Assembly (NCBI RefSeq): GCF_050948215.1
Contig: NC_135155.1
Location: 14,030,001 to 14,094,000, forward strand
Source: Halictus rubicundus
Taxonomy: Eukaryota > Arthropoda > Insecta > Hymenoptera > Halictidae
Length of the DNA: 64,000 nucleotides
Direction: 5' to 3'
Under the pieces are notes generated by a model. That model ran no database searches and was not told where the DNA came from. It worked only from the letters and a program-made list of their open reading frames with translations. A program made the position numbers and the translations under genes. This document shows, in pieces, positions 41,856 to 54,281 of the stretch; positions within the stretch are counted from its first letter, which is position 1, and each line of letters begins with the position of its first letter.

Positions 41856-42612
41856 GTGGTTAAGCCCGTACATATTTTCCCAAATTTGAATAATCCATAC
41901 AATTGCGAATGAATTTTTTATATGAATCCCACAACAGCGACGGAAAAGAACCAATTGAACCAGAGTCGCGACGCACCGAGGCGAGCAATTCCCGGTTAGG
42001 TTCGCGTCGGACGGGTTTGGGGGCTGGTTGTCACGGGGGTGGTATCGCGTATCGGGGAGCGGTAAATCCACGGATCGACGTGTCAACGCGTTCGACGATT
42101 CTCCCCGCGGAGGATTGTGCGGCGAGGCCTGCGGTTGACGTCGATTAATCACTGCGGCCAGCGTGCGTGGCTGCGGGCAACGACGTACCGGTGACTTGCA
42201 ACATAGCCCGCCGCCTATCATATTAACGGGTAATTGAAAGATATCCGGCCGGAAAGCAGCCCCGTGATTTTTTGTGATGTCACTACGAACACCGCGTCGC
42301 GTCGCGTCGCCTCCTGACGCTCGGACTGCGTCGAATGATCGGGGGGTGACTTGCACCCCTTGTCTTCGACCTTGTTACGCTCCTGCGGGCAATTTTGACC
42401 GATCTTGAGAGGTCCCGACGGCAGACGACTGCTTTTTCGATTTTCGAGGGATCGAGATCGCTCGAGAAAAGTTCGGAGAAGGTAGACCTTTCGTTGGGAA
42501 CGAGGAGCTTACGCAATTTGTGACGTGTGAAAGAATGTGCACGGAGTGAATGTGCAAGTGGGACGAGTATAACTCGGTTATTATTGAAGATGGAGAAGAT
42601 CTGCAGAAGTAT
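41856..42612. other. No gene seen
   Basis: GC-rich block. The 191-codon antisense frame runs into the MITE at 41.7 kb and is a by-product. Confidence 0.55.
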
Positions 42613-43470
42613 ACTGCTTTGAACTGCTCTGAATTATCGAATTGAATTTCTTTGAACTGCTTTGAATTATCGAATTGAATGGCTTTGAACTGCTTTGAAT
42701 TATCGATTTGAACTGCTTTGAACTGCTCCGAACGATTGAATTGAATTGCTTTGAACTGCTTTGATTTATTGAATTGAATTGCTTTGAACTGCTTCAAATT
42801 GCTTTGATTTGTTTTGAACAGCATCGAATTATTGAATTGAATGGCTTTGAACTGCTTTGAATTATCGAATTGAATTGCATTGAACTGCTTTGAATTATCG
42901 AATTGAATTGCTTTGAACTGCTTCGAATTGCTTTCATTTGTTTTGAACTGCAGTGAATTATTGAATTGAATGGCTTTGAACTGCTTTGAATTATCCAATT
43001 GAATTGCATTGAACTGCTTTGAATTATTGAATTGAATTGCTTTGAACTGCTTTGAATTGAATTGAATTGCTTTGAACTGCTTTGAATTAAATTGAATTGC
43101 TTTGAACTGCTTTGAATGATTGAATTGCTTTGAATTGTTGTATTGCTTTGAACTGCTTTGAGTTATTGAATTGCTTTGAACTGCTTTGAATTATTGAATT
43201 GCTTTGAACTGCTTTGAATTATTGAATTGCTTTGAACTGTTTTGAATTAATGAATTGAATTGCTTTGGACTGCTTCGAATTGCTTTGATTTGCTTTGAAT
43301 TGCCATGACTGATTGAAATGAAATGCTTTGAACGATCGAGTTCAAGTGCGTTGGATAAATGAATTGAATGATTTCAATTATCGAATGGAATTGCTTGGAA
43401 TTGCTATGATTTATGGAAACGAATTGCTATGAATGGCTTTGAATTTCTTGAATTAAATTACCTCGAATTA
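42613..43470. repeat. Decamer minisatellite TTGCTTTGAA, array 2
   Basis: About 860 bases of GAATTGCTTTGAACTGCTTT and variants, the same decamer as array 1 but with AACTGC in place of AATTGC and without the GAATTCC segments. The - strand frame of 207 codons is a by-product. Confidence 0.88.
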
Positions 43471-46400
43471 TCTCACATGCTCCTACGAATGATTCTGTTT
43501 TCAGTTCGCCAGCGTAGTTCAGACACTCCCGCGCCATAAACGCGTGCTCGTTCCCGCAGTCCCGTTGCAGCGAAAGGACTGAAGTACCTTCAAGCTTGAA
43601 TAAAACCATTGTTGCGTACCATAGAATTTCATTTTCTCAAACTCGCCGCAGGATACGACTGTTCGACTCGAATTAACAGTTAATGGGCTTCCTTTAATTC
43701 ATAATAATCTACGACAACGTACATCATTATACCATTTTAACATCCCTTTTCCCAGGACCTCTGACAAAAGCACAGATCGTTTAAGAAAAGGTTAAATCAC
43801 TGTTCCCATCGAATTTCCGTGTTTCACGCTCTCCCGGCCGGTTTCCATTGCAATTTACTATCATAAGAACTGTAATCGGGAAAATACTAAGTAATCGGCT
43901 AAACTAATAACTAGACTTTAGTTCAATAACTTCAGTCTTCATTATATTAAAATTGTCTTAAATATTTATCCCCTGCCTTTCAATTTTTATGAATCATACC
44001 CAAGAATTTCTTTTTTTTTTTTTGGTTCTCTTGTAATTTCATTATGAACACACGTAGGCAGCACTGGGCATGGTTAAATGACCTAATTCGAGCCCACTGC
44101 TGAAACAACAGGCTTCTCCCTCGCGAGTGACACCCGAACCGCTGTCTTTTCCCAGGATTATCTGGGGCGGTGAAAAACGATTTATGCAGGGGCTGTTCGT
44201 TGCCCTAATTAGTGTTTTAGGCTCCTCTGCTCGAAATTACGCCGGAAATATACGGGTTTGAGCAGATGAATATACGAGCTCGTCGAATTCAACGATAAGG
44301 AGAACCAATGAGCCGTGAAGAAGTTAATAAACGTTTTCACACAAACACGCGTTAAACAAACACATATGAAGCTCATACTAAATACACACCAACGGTACAA
44401 TTATTTTAACACCGGCACGCTTTCCACTCAAAGCGCGATAAAACAGCGACAAAAAATCGTACATCAAATTTTAAAATGTCATCATAAAGGGGAGATTTCG
44501 CTCTTCAAGTCCCTGATAAACTTACTCATGTGAAAAAATTGTTTAACGTCGGTAGAGTCGTTTAAGTTCTCCTAACAAAATTAATTTGCCTTCTTCAAAC
44601 AAATCCTTCTGTAATTCAAAAATACCTATACCGAAAGAAAAATGGATTTCCTGAAAGTTCGAAACCTGGATACGGTCGTTCGCACAGCTCGTAGCTGACT
44701 ATAGTAGACTGCAGGACATTTGTTCGCGGGTTTCGCGGCGATATCCAGTCGTTCGTCGCTGCGAATCTTGTCAACCGATTAATCACGGTTCGCGGGCCCC
44801 TAATTTTACGGTGTAATGCAATTTGGTTCTCCACGGACGAACGGTAAGCACACCGAAGGCGGAGGGAAGTCTGAGACACGATCAGCTTATTCCACTCTGC
44901 TGGACGGCCAAGTAACACTGATGTGATTAAGCCCCTTCGCAAATTATGCCATTACACATTAGATAAACGTCTGTTTGACTTCGCCTCTCTTGGCACTGTT
45001 CCTACGCCGATGCGCTTAATACCGATTTAAACACGTGCTGCAGACGCTCGCAGTTTGCGACACGTTCCTGCATATTCCCTCACGAAAACTGGATGCTCCG
45101 AGGATCCCGGGAACCTCGTCTGGATCTACTCGGTATAGTGATTTCGGTGGTAATCTTTTCGACGTGTTCGAATTACAGGCTGAAAGGAAATCGCTTGTCG
45201 TGACCACCGCAGCGTCAGTTTCTCGGATCTACAATAAAAGATCCTAGAATAATCTTATTTTTTTAATAAAAAAGTTATTTGTTTCTTAAACAATATCATG
45301 TTGAAGTTCCATCGTCAGTCGACCTCTTCGTTAACGAAGCTCTGGAACAACAAATATTTTTATTTTACTCGTTTCTAACGACAAGTTAAATTAAAGTGCT
45401 AAAAATGATTATAATTCATTTCTTTTTTACTTTTGATATGGCTCGATCCTTTTGAGTATTTACTCATCCAGCCGTTAGATATGTTGTTTATAATTCGTGC
45501 AGAATAAAAATGTTCAAAGTAGCAGCCACGCAGAAGTTTCTTCCGTGCGATTCGTTTTTGCCATATTTACCGACCACAGCTAAAATTAATCGAACACCCG
45601 CGGTGTTCTTGATCAATCTCGTTCCTCGCGACTAGATCCAACCCCCCCTAATTTCTTTTCCTCGCGAGCCTCCATTTCATTTGGAAGACAAAACGATCAT
45701 CGACAGACGGAGCTTGATGACGATTGTATTCGAGTTCCCACACAGAGGATCGAAATCGTTTCCTCGTTACGACGAACGCAATAACTTTTCCTGGGAACAG
45801 CCGGCAGCACACTCGCATTAATTGTGCTCGTGACGAATGTCCTAATCGAATTCTCGATGATCGAGCGATCTTGATCGAAACCCTTCGAGGTCTCGCGGAA
45901 ACGAAGAACAATACAATTAATGAATCCTCGAAGACTTATCGAAATTATTAGTTATCCTTGCGATCTGGTTCACTTCAGTATTAACGAACCGACATTCAGC
46001 GGCATTAATTTTGCGACAATCTAACTTCTAATACGTCAGGAAACACCTTTTAAAATTTTGAATGAAAGATTGGAACAGCAAAAGAAAAAAGTACAAAAAA
46101 GAAGTAGGTGGAAATGAGCGTATCAAAAATGTAGTTTTCGGGATTAAAAAAATGTCAAATGCCAACTAACAAATACCAAAATACCAAAAAATTGATTGAA
46201 CTGTATTTTTTGTCACTTGCTAGGCGGGCAAGCATTTCAACAGAATTTTTCGGGGCTGAGCTTTTCGAATTCGTGAAAAATCGATTTTCACCGACTCGTT
46301 AAATGTCCAATAAACAGAGGAGCTCGAACTTTTGACCCCGGGGACCAAAATACGCTTGCTCCAAATTTACCGAGAAGCTTTCTTTGCCGCGTCGGGAGAC

Positions 46401-47010
46401 GGGACAACGGGCTCGTTCTTTATCTCGTCCATCGAATAAACAAATTGTCCAGGAAAGGAACGTCGGCCTCGTTCTTCGAACGCTCGTTTTCCGGCTCGCG
46501 CCACGGTCCCCCGGTGTCGTGGCTATAAACAAGTCGCCGTTAACGTCGAAATAACGGCGTGGCAGCAGCCAGCCACCGCCGGCATGGCAGCTGTTGGCAG
46601 CGTGCCTCTGTTGACACAAGTTCGACAAACCCGTTGACAATGTCTCGGTTGCAGCCTTTCTTTTTACGATCCCGGGGCCATTAAGCCCTGATAAATCTCT
46701 CGGTCCCGGCCGTGGACGGATCGTTACGCACTATTTTCATCCGGCGTGAAAACATCGTTCTCCCCCGCACCCCTCTCTTTCTCTCTCACTGTCTCCTCCT
46801 CTCTCATTTCCTTTCCATTTCTCTCCCTTACTCTCTCCTGCACACTGAAGGTGCGTGTCCATTCGAGAGACTTCTTCGGCACTTGCATGTCAGAGTACAT
46901 TAACCCCCTTTTAAGGGCAGGCTTGTCAACCCTTTCTATGTCCTCTGTAATCATTTAATCCCGGATACAAATTCTGAGGAGGTCATTTGTTCATTATTTT
47001 TAAAATATTC
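43471..47010. other. No gene accepted
   Basis: Holds one member of a dispersed repeat pair (44.44 kb). A possible terminal exon at about 45,053-45,247 (after GTGCTGCAG, ending with AATAAA at the stop) reads TLAVCDTFLHIPSRKLDAPR onward, but I found no upstream partner. GC-rich at 46,300-46,700. Confidence 0.45.
44440..44575 (+). repeat. Dispersed repeat, copy 1 of a pair
   Basis: GTCATCATAAAGGGGAGATT followed by a GTTTAACGTCGGTAGAGTCG block, matching 50,318-50,460 in the same orientation. No function seen. Confidence 0.55.
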
Positions 47011-47930
47011 GAATGTCTGTTTCAATTTCAATTTTTAGTCACCTAGGGGTGGCTAAGATATTTTCCTAAATATCTTGCGAACCAGAGGGTGCAAAACAAC
47101 AAAATTTTGTTCAATGCTTCTCTAAAGGGGGATTTAACCCTGTGAAAAAATTTGCGAGAATGCTGTCCGTTTAAACAATATTTTAAAAAATTCGAATATC
47201 TGTTTCAATTTCAATTTTTGGTCACCTAGGGGTAGCTAAGATATTTTCCTAAATATCTGGCGAACCAGAGGGTGCATAACAACAAAATTTTGTTCAATGC
47301 ATCTTTAAAGGGGGATTTAACCCTGTGAAAAAATTTGCGAGAATGCTGTCCGTTTAAACAATATTTTAAAAAATTCGAATGTCTGTTTCAATTTCAATTT
47401 TTAGTCACCTAGGGGTGGCTAAGATATTTTCCTAAATATCTTGCGAACCAGAGGGTGCAAAACAACAAAATTTTTTTCAATGCATCTCCAAAGGTGGATT
47501 TAACCCAGTAAAAAAATTTGCGAGAATGTTGTCCGTTTAAACAATATTTAAAAAAATTCGAATGTCTGTTTCAATTTCAATTTTTAGTCACCTAGGGGTG
47601 GCTAAGATATTTTCCTAAATATCTTGCGAACCAGAGGGTGCAAAACAACAAAATTTTTTTCAATGCTTCTCGAAAGGGGGATTTAACCCTGTGAAAAAAT
47701 TTGCGAGAATGTTGTCCGTTTAAACAATATTTAAAAAAATTCGAATGTCTGTTTCAATTTCAATTTTTAGTCACCTAGGGGTGGCTAGCTATTGACCTAG
47801 ATATCTTGCGAACCAGTAGGCGTAGAAGAACAAAATTTTTTTCGAGTAGCTTATCTTGGAGCGGGGAATGACCTCCTGTGAAAAGATTTGCGAGAACGTG
47901 GTTCGTTTAAACAGTATATTTAAAAATGTA
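47011..47930. repeat. Five tandem copies of a 183-base satellite
   Basis: Units begin GAATGTCTGTTTCAATTTCA at 47011, 47194, 47377, 47560 and 47743, exactly 183 bases apart. The shared core includes CACCTAGGGGTGGCTAAGAT and ATATCTTGCGAACCAGAGGG. Copies 1-4 are nearly identical by eye; the fifth diverges in its second half. Confidence 0.93.
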
Positions 47931-48675
47931 CGTTTCAATTTACTAATTTCGAGAATCCGTTGACTCGAAGTTAGGGAGTGCTACATGGAAGTGGATAGGC
48001 GGCTTGAGACACGTCCCGTGGCGGGTCACGTTGACTGCTGCGGCCAGTTTGTCAACCCGGTGGCCACCGGGAGCAAACAAACGCTCCTCGCCACCCGTTA
48101 CGCGACACACGACCTAGCCACCGCGAGCACGCGCCTTCGCGCCCAAGATTATTAATAGCCCTGCCCCCGGCGAAACTCTTTCCGAGGCCTCGGGCACGGA
48201 TCGAGCCAGCTCCTAAGATACCATCTGAGGGACTTAGGCCAGTGGGAAAAGTTTTTCGGGGTGCCGGGTTTCAGATGCGAGAGCCCGACAAAGTTCTACG
48301 ATCGGAATTCGCTTGATGGAGGAGGACGTCCCGAGGACGACGTTCCTGATCTCGCGGTGCGCACCAGAGGCCGTTCCGAGGTCTCTAGGATGATGCTCGT
48401 TGCTCGTTTTTGCGCGAAGTTCTTTGCCAGACCGATATGCTGGAATCCTGATTTTTCGGATACCAACGTGGTTGATGAACGAGGTCCACCTGGCCCGGCC
48501 TGGTGAGAGGATCCTTTCAGAGGGTTGAGAACGGGATTGGAGAAAGTGTGTATGGATCGTGATCGATGCGGTTGGATGAGGAAAGTTGCCGGGATTGATA
48601 GAGATTATTGCTGGGTCGGTAGCTCGAATTCGTCGTGGAAAATTGTTCTCGAAAATTGTACATCGTTTTTGGGAA
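47931..48675. other. No gene seen
   Basis: GC-rich at 48,000-48,540, directly after the satellite. Frame of 81 codons at 48,261-48,506 not recognised. Confidence 0.5.
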
Positions 48676-49127
48676 TTGTTTGCAAAGAATTTGTTTTGCC
48701 TTTAGTTCTGTACCGATCGTTGAAACACGTATTCTTTGACAGTTTTCGGTAAAGCAGCCTGTGTTCAAAATATTTTAAAAAGTATAATTTTTGTTCACAA
48801 CCCTGTAATAAAATGGCGGCGTCCGTACCTTCCGAGAATCATATTCGTCATTGCATACCTTTTCATTTTAATGGGGGATTTAATGTAACAACAAAGAAAA
48901 TTTGCGATGTTTATGGAGATGTATTGAAGGTCAACAAGTTGAGTCATATTTTGCTTCACGAACCTTGGATTTCTGTAAGAGGGGATTGAAAATTTGCAGG
49001 ATAGGTGGCAAACTGTCCTTGATAATGATGGAATAAATTAAGAAATAAAAATTTGAGTTTACTACAAAGTCTGTTTTAGATTTCCAAAGAATTGATTACT
49101 TATGGCTCCCCCTAATATATCTTGCAA
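48676..49127 (+). pseudogene. Second internally deleted copy of the same mariner
   Basis: The leader and first codons (ATGGCGGCGTCCGTACC at about 48813) match the copy at 10 kb. The fragment contains ICDVYGDVLEVNK, then loses the frame. A C-terminal piece reading DRWQTVLDNDG, the usual mariner transposase end, lies near 49005-49035, followed by the TIR side ending ACTTATGGCTCCCCCTAATA. The catalytic core is missing. Confidence 0.72.
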
Positions 49128-49738
49128 TTGATGCAGAAATGAGAGCTGAAGATAAGGGATCGATGATTTTATAGTATGGCTAAAAATATTTTCGATCGAG
49201 GGAAAGAAATATTTTATATCCAATAGAAATGGGCACCGATTAAAATCGACTAGATTAAAATGGGTTTTCCATTATCCAAGTGCTAAAATTGTTAAGCAAG
49301 GCTGCTCGTAAAATTCTTTAGTCGAGATTATCCGCTTTGACAGAGTATAGATTCTCAGGTTGTTGAACATGAAAATTGATAGGCTGAAACAACCGGGTTT
49401 TAGCTCAGGGTAACCGAAACCATAGATCCGTCAGTGGCGGAACGCCTAAGAAACGAAAGCTCCATGTGTTTAGGCACCGGGATCATAAGTATGTCACCAA
49501 GAAGACTAAGTTTCGCTCGTACATCACGCGGAAGTGGTTGACGAGCACGTGCTATCGTCGCTCTAAAATAAAGCGGAAATCGTGTACCTCGTTTGCACCC
49601 TCGTTTCAACCGGGCCAATTTACGAGCTAAAAAGTGACACGTGTTTTCGTAACCGGCTCGCGGCGAATTGAAAGAATTAAGCTCCGTTCACTTAGCCGGA
49701 ACACGAAAAGGCTGAACGATCTGTTTGTGTGTTCGCAG

Positions 49739-49806
49739 ACGATGCCAGACGACGCCGAGTGCACGCCGAGGAGACTCGCGAAGAAGATCGAGGGATGCAT
49801 CGTTAG
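49739..49806 (+). CDS. Candidate isolated coding exon (22 codons)
   Basis: A GC-rich 68-base block between an acceptor (GTTTGTGTGTTCGCAG) and a donor CGTTAG|GTATGT. An ATG at 49742 opens M-P-D-D-A-E-C-T-P-R-R-L-A-K-K-I-E-G-C-I and ends in phase 2. It looks like the first coding exon of a gene whose later exons lie across a long intron. I found no convincing partner exon in the next 14 kb, and the residues match no family I know. Confidence 0.35.
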
Positions 49807-51119
49807 GTATGTCTCTCGCGATCCCTTGTACTCCTAACTATACCATAATTTCTCATCCACTCTTTCAGTTCTTTGGAATTCTATTTCTGAAACGTATGAA
49901 TCAAGTTAAAAGAAGAATTGTAATTCTTTCTGTTCGTGTCGTTTTTCCAAAAATTGGCGGAACGAAACTGTTTCAAGCTTAATTGAAATTACATTATTGA
50001 AGATTAATACGTTGTGCGAACTTTTAATTTTTACATCAATGGAGTATTAATATAAATTGCAAAATTGTGGGACCTCGTGCAACCTCGTTTAAAATGCACT
50101 ATTTCATAACAGCCTGTGTAACGCGGACAAACATGCAGATTTTTTAATGGGAAAATTCGCAATTGTTGACCAATGTGCGCTCTTTCGAACCCAGTGTTCA
50201 TAAAATTTCAATCAAGTCTCTCTGTCTGAAAAATAATTCTGAAAAGACACTCTTCTTCGCAATGTACTCAGAAACAAACCCCATTTTTGTCTCGTGACTT
50301 TTTAGCATTCGAAATCCGATAAAATGGCGGCGAAAAATCGTAGATCATTTTTTCAATCGTCATCATAAAGGGGAATCTTTAATCTCCCGAACCACGGTGA
50401 TTTCATTAATGGAAAAAATTTGTCAACGTCGGTACACTCGTCTAAACTTAAAACAAGTTTCGGTTAAAGTTGATTCCGTATAAGTTAGAAGAACTCGTTA
50501 AAATTGTTGATACGAAGGACAGAGACAGTCTGTCTAAATTTTCCACGTCACGACCGATGCGCATTTTTTTTTCTTTTCCACGAAAGTCCGTGCTTTCATG
50601 TTTTTATTCGCCGAGTTTTTGCAATCGCGAGCATCGATCGACCGAGCGAAAAATTCGAATTGATTAACGGGGGGCTCGGCGAGTCGAACGAGTTCAGGAA
50701 GGGACAAGGAAGGGACGGAAAGGGGTTGAAGGGTCGAGGATCGTTGACCATCCTCGCAGCCCAAAGGCATTCGTTGATTACCGGCCGAGCAGAGCCGCGG
50801 GATTTTAATTAGCAACGTTTGCTCCTCGCAAACATCCGGCAATCTGGCTTCTATCGTGCTCGCGGCTCGCGGGACCGATTTCAAAGGAAAAATTCTGACT
50901 AGGATCTTTGACTATTTGCCATCCAGCATGAGCTTTCCTCTCGGACCGACTCCGCTTTGATAGCGAGCTCGCTAACGGGAGTCTTCCTCCGTTTTATCAC
51001 TCCGGAACGGAACGTGTTTCCGATTGTCAATAGTCTTAGCGTCCATCGTGCGGGGGTTTAGTGTACCATCGATATACTACCTAGAAGACAAGGCCAGAGA
51101 ATATTGTAACGTACCTACA
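49807..51119. other. No gene seen
   Basis: Downstream of the candidate exon, mostly AT-rich to 50,460, then GC-rich to 51,050. The dispersed repeat at 50.3 kb is the only feature. Confidence 0.55.
50318..50460 (+). repeat. Dispersed repeat, copy 2 of a pair
   Basis: CGTCATCATAAAGGGGAATC followed by GTCAACGTCGGTACACTCGT, with AATCGTAGATCATTTTTTCA before it. It matches the copy at 44.4 kb. Confidence 0.55.
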
Positions 51120-51400
51120 GTCAGTCCCATGCACACACATTATGGCACACTCTTCAAATCAGCATAACTTTTTAGGAGCAAACCGCTTCAATTTTTCTGG
51201 CAACGTGTAATGAACATTTTGGGAAAATTGCGTTCAGTCTGAATTACGAACGCAATAGTAAAAGTTGCTTTTCACAACTTTGTTATTTAAGCTCGTAACA
51301 AAAATTTAAAAACGTGTTCTGTTCGTGCTGCAATTTCACCGAAATGGATCAACCGGTTTCTGAGTTACGAACGATTAAAAATGGTGTTTAATATGCGAAA
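51120..51400 (+). mobile_element. Degenerate relative of the 16-kb Tc1-like element
   Basis: The stretch around CACAACTTTGTTATTTAAGC and CGTAACAAAAATTTAAAAACG resembles the interior of the element at 15,935-16,481. Clear ends were not found. By-eye similarity only. Confidence 0.35.
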
Positions 51401-51817
51401 TTAAATATATTACGTTCATCGAGCGCGCCAATTCTGCCAAGCTCGAACAGAATGGTTTTAAACAATGTTCAATTTGTGACAAAGGAGAGTCGACGCGACG
51501 ATTATTAATAGAAGAAATGAGTTTCTGTTTAACTCCTGTTTCTTGTGATCGATGCAATTTTTATGTTTCATAAAAATCCGCTAAACCGATTAGCTAAAAT
51601 ATCGACTTGAAAATCGCGTTTACCGGGGGAAAATGGCAGTCGCTCGCGCGATTCAGCACCGAGTCACGAACACCGGCGTGCAGTCATTCCGCGGTGCATT
51701 CTCGCGCGAAAGAAGTTTGATACTTATGACACAAATGACGCCGTTAAGCCTGAGAAATCGTAGGAAGCGGAATTCTCCTCGCGCGACAAGAAAACGCGAC
51801 GAGACCGCAAGAAACGC

Positions 51818-52577
51818 TAGAATCGAGGACTCGCGGTCGATCGCTGGCTTAGACACTGATCTCTGTCTCCTCTGGATCTCTCAGCCATCTTCACAAAAAT
51901 CCCATAAAGTAATTTACTCTTGACGGTAATGTCAAATTAGTCCGTGCGAAAATTTGAAATCGATCGAACGACGACGAAATATTTAATCCAGTGCATGTAC
52001 AATTGTTTTTACAGTTGTCCCGAACATTATTGACTCTATCGAAAAATCTGTCGGACAAAACTTGTAGATCTCGATCGGACCCATTATTTATATTCTATCG
52101 CATTTTTTCGTAGGGTGAACGGTTCTCGGGAAAAAATGGCGGAGACTGTCCGATAGCTTCTGTTGCTGCTGAAAAAGTGGCAATTTATGTAAATGTAGAA
52201 TCGAGGACTCGCGGTCGATCGCTGGCTTAGACAGTGATCTCTGTCTCCTCTGGATCTCTCAGTTATCCTCACGAAAATCCTAAAAAGTAATTTACTCTTG
52301 ACGAAAATGTCAAATTAATCCGTGCGAAAATTTGAAATCGATCGAACGACGATGAAATATTTGATCCAGTGCATGTACAGTTGTTTTCACAGTAATCTGG
52401 AACATTATGGCCTCTATCGAAAAATATGTCCGACAAAACTTGTAGATCTCGATAGGATCCATTATTTATATTCTATCGCATTTTTTCGTAGGGTGGACGG
52501 TTCCCGGGAAAAAATGGCGGAGACTGTCCGATAGTTTCTGTTGCTTCCGAAAAAGTGACAATTTACGTAAATGTAGA
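51818..52577. repeat. Tandem duplication, 378-base unit
   Basis: The block beginning TAGAATCGAGGACTCGCGGT at 51818 is repeated from 52196 with few differences, through GGAGACTGTCCGATAG to GTAAATGTAGAA. Two copies only. It is younger than the other arrays, judging by similarity. Confidence 0.88.
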
Positions 52578-53233
52578 ATAACTGTATAAAGAGATTATAC
52601 AGTTGAAAATTCATTATTATTTATTCAACGTAAAGTGAAAAATTGCTTTAACAAGACTGTACGCTTAAAGAGTCTTTGTTGGAGCTCCGTCTTCCTTGGA
52701 TCTCTCCGTGTTGGTGCCGCCTTTCTGGCTCGGTTCGGTAAAAACGAAACGCGTCGTCGTCGTCGCCGCGAGTGCGAACCGTTAGGCGATCGTCGAGGCG
52801 TTGTTGAGGCGACGAGGGTAATATTTCAAAGCTTGTTGGGCGCTAGAGAGAGGACCGTGGCACAAGGAATGCCGGGAGTAATTTGAACAAACGTACGACA
52901 ACGTCTCATTTGTCACGGCGGTGTGACTTGTGACGCGACACCGGGGGCTACGGGCGCCAGAAATACATAGGCGATGGACAATTTTTTCACTAGAAATGCC
53001 GCAGCCAACTGGAATTCGATCGTAATGAGCTCCACTACACCCGTGGGATCGTTCTCGTTCCTGATTTTCAACCTATTCTTTCCCTTTCTCGCTAACCTGG
53101 TCCTAAGAACGTCCGCCTCGTTGATATTGTTAAAGAGAAATCGGAAACTTCATTGGAAACGTTCACAAAATAAAATCTCGGGGTATACTCTAGATTAGGT
53201 TAGCGTGGACACAGCCGATTTTGAAATTATTCT
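52578..53233. other. No gene seen
   Basis: A short CGT trinucleotide run near 52,755 and overlapping short frames only. Confidence 0.55.
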
Positions 53234-53482
53234 TTAACCCTTTGCACTCGAAGCCATTTCCAACTCCAAAACGAAGCATTTTTTCCGAACTAGAATATTT
53301 CCCTTTTATATATTTTTTTTCATGTTGTACATGCGAAAATGGGGCAAGGTACTCGTACAATACTGAAGTGTTTAGTAATTTATCAAATACAGACAAATTT
53401 AGTAATGTAAAAAATATTTTGAATAATGATACAGCAACTTTTAGTGGCGCCTTGCAGTCGCCATTCGAGTGCTAAGGGTTAA
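53234..53482. mobile_element. TTAA-bounded MITE, CCCTTTGCACTCG type
   Basis: TTAACCCTTTGCACTCGAA on the left and TTCGAGTGCTAAGGGTTAA on the right, 249 bases. Related left ends occur at 4230, 9396 and 23609. Confidence 0.75.
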
Positions 53483-54250
53483 ATGTAAATATCTGTTTCA
53501 AAATGCAAAGACTCCGCTCAACTATATTTATAATATTATATTTCTGTTTAACATCCGTCCGCATCGAAGTGTTAAATAGAAAAGTAGCGAGGTATGAAAA
53601 TTTCTATTACCAGTCAATTTTTCATTATCTCCTACACTTTCAATTTCTTTTTAACACTTCTTTAATGCCTTTCTCAATAAATAGCAATATTATTTTTATG
53701 CTCTCAGGGGGTCATGAATCTGCATTTCAGCCATAAAATTATTTGCTGGAACAAATCGAATTATCTCGCGCGAAGGTTATACGTGGACGGTACGGTAAAA
53801 TAATTTGAAGAACTCTAAAACATTTTTGTACTATTCCCAGCTCTACAAAATTCTGAAAAAAAAGGAAATGAACGTCGCTGCGACTCCTGAGCCTAGCAGC
53901 GAACGCAGACAATTTTTACTGCACATAAAAATCCGCGGTATAAATATCTAAACAGAGACTTTGCAGAGGAATTGCCGAAGCAAACGGAACGGTCCGGCGG
54001 AGAGGGCACGCGCTCGGTCGAGGGTTAAGAAAGATCGAGCATTGTGTTGCAACAGTGGTTTTCCGGTTTGAGCCCGATCAATTATAACCCGCAGCTACTC
54101 GTAAACTTTCACACGCAGCGAATCGGCGTGCAGTTAATGGTGCAGGATTTTCTACGCCCACCGCGAGAGTCGAAAGACGACGATCGTCGGATAAGTAAGA
54201 GGTCGGAGTAATCGCACGGAAACGAGCAAGGATATATACATGCACAACGA

Positions 54251-54281
<31 letters not shown>

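Noticed and set aside
41781..42356. A 191-codon antisense frame
   Set aside because: It runs through a family A MITE and has no domain.
42375..42998. A 207-codon antisense frame rich in Gln, Phe and Lys
   Set aside because: It is a translation of the decamer array.
45053..45247. A possible terminal exon ending at AATAAA
   Set aside because: The acceptor and poly(A) signal are suggestive, but no upstream exon could be joined and the antisense frame is also open.
47011..47930. A CRISPR-like pattern of equally spaced repeats
   Set aside because: The whole 183-base unit repeats, with no unique spacers; this is a eukaryotic satellite.
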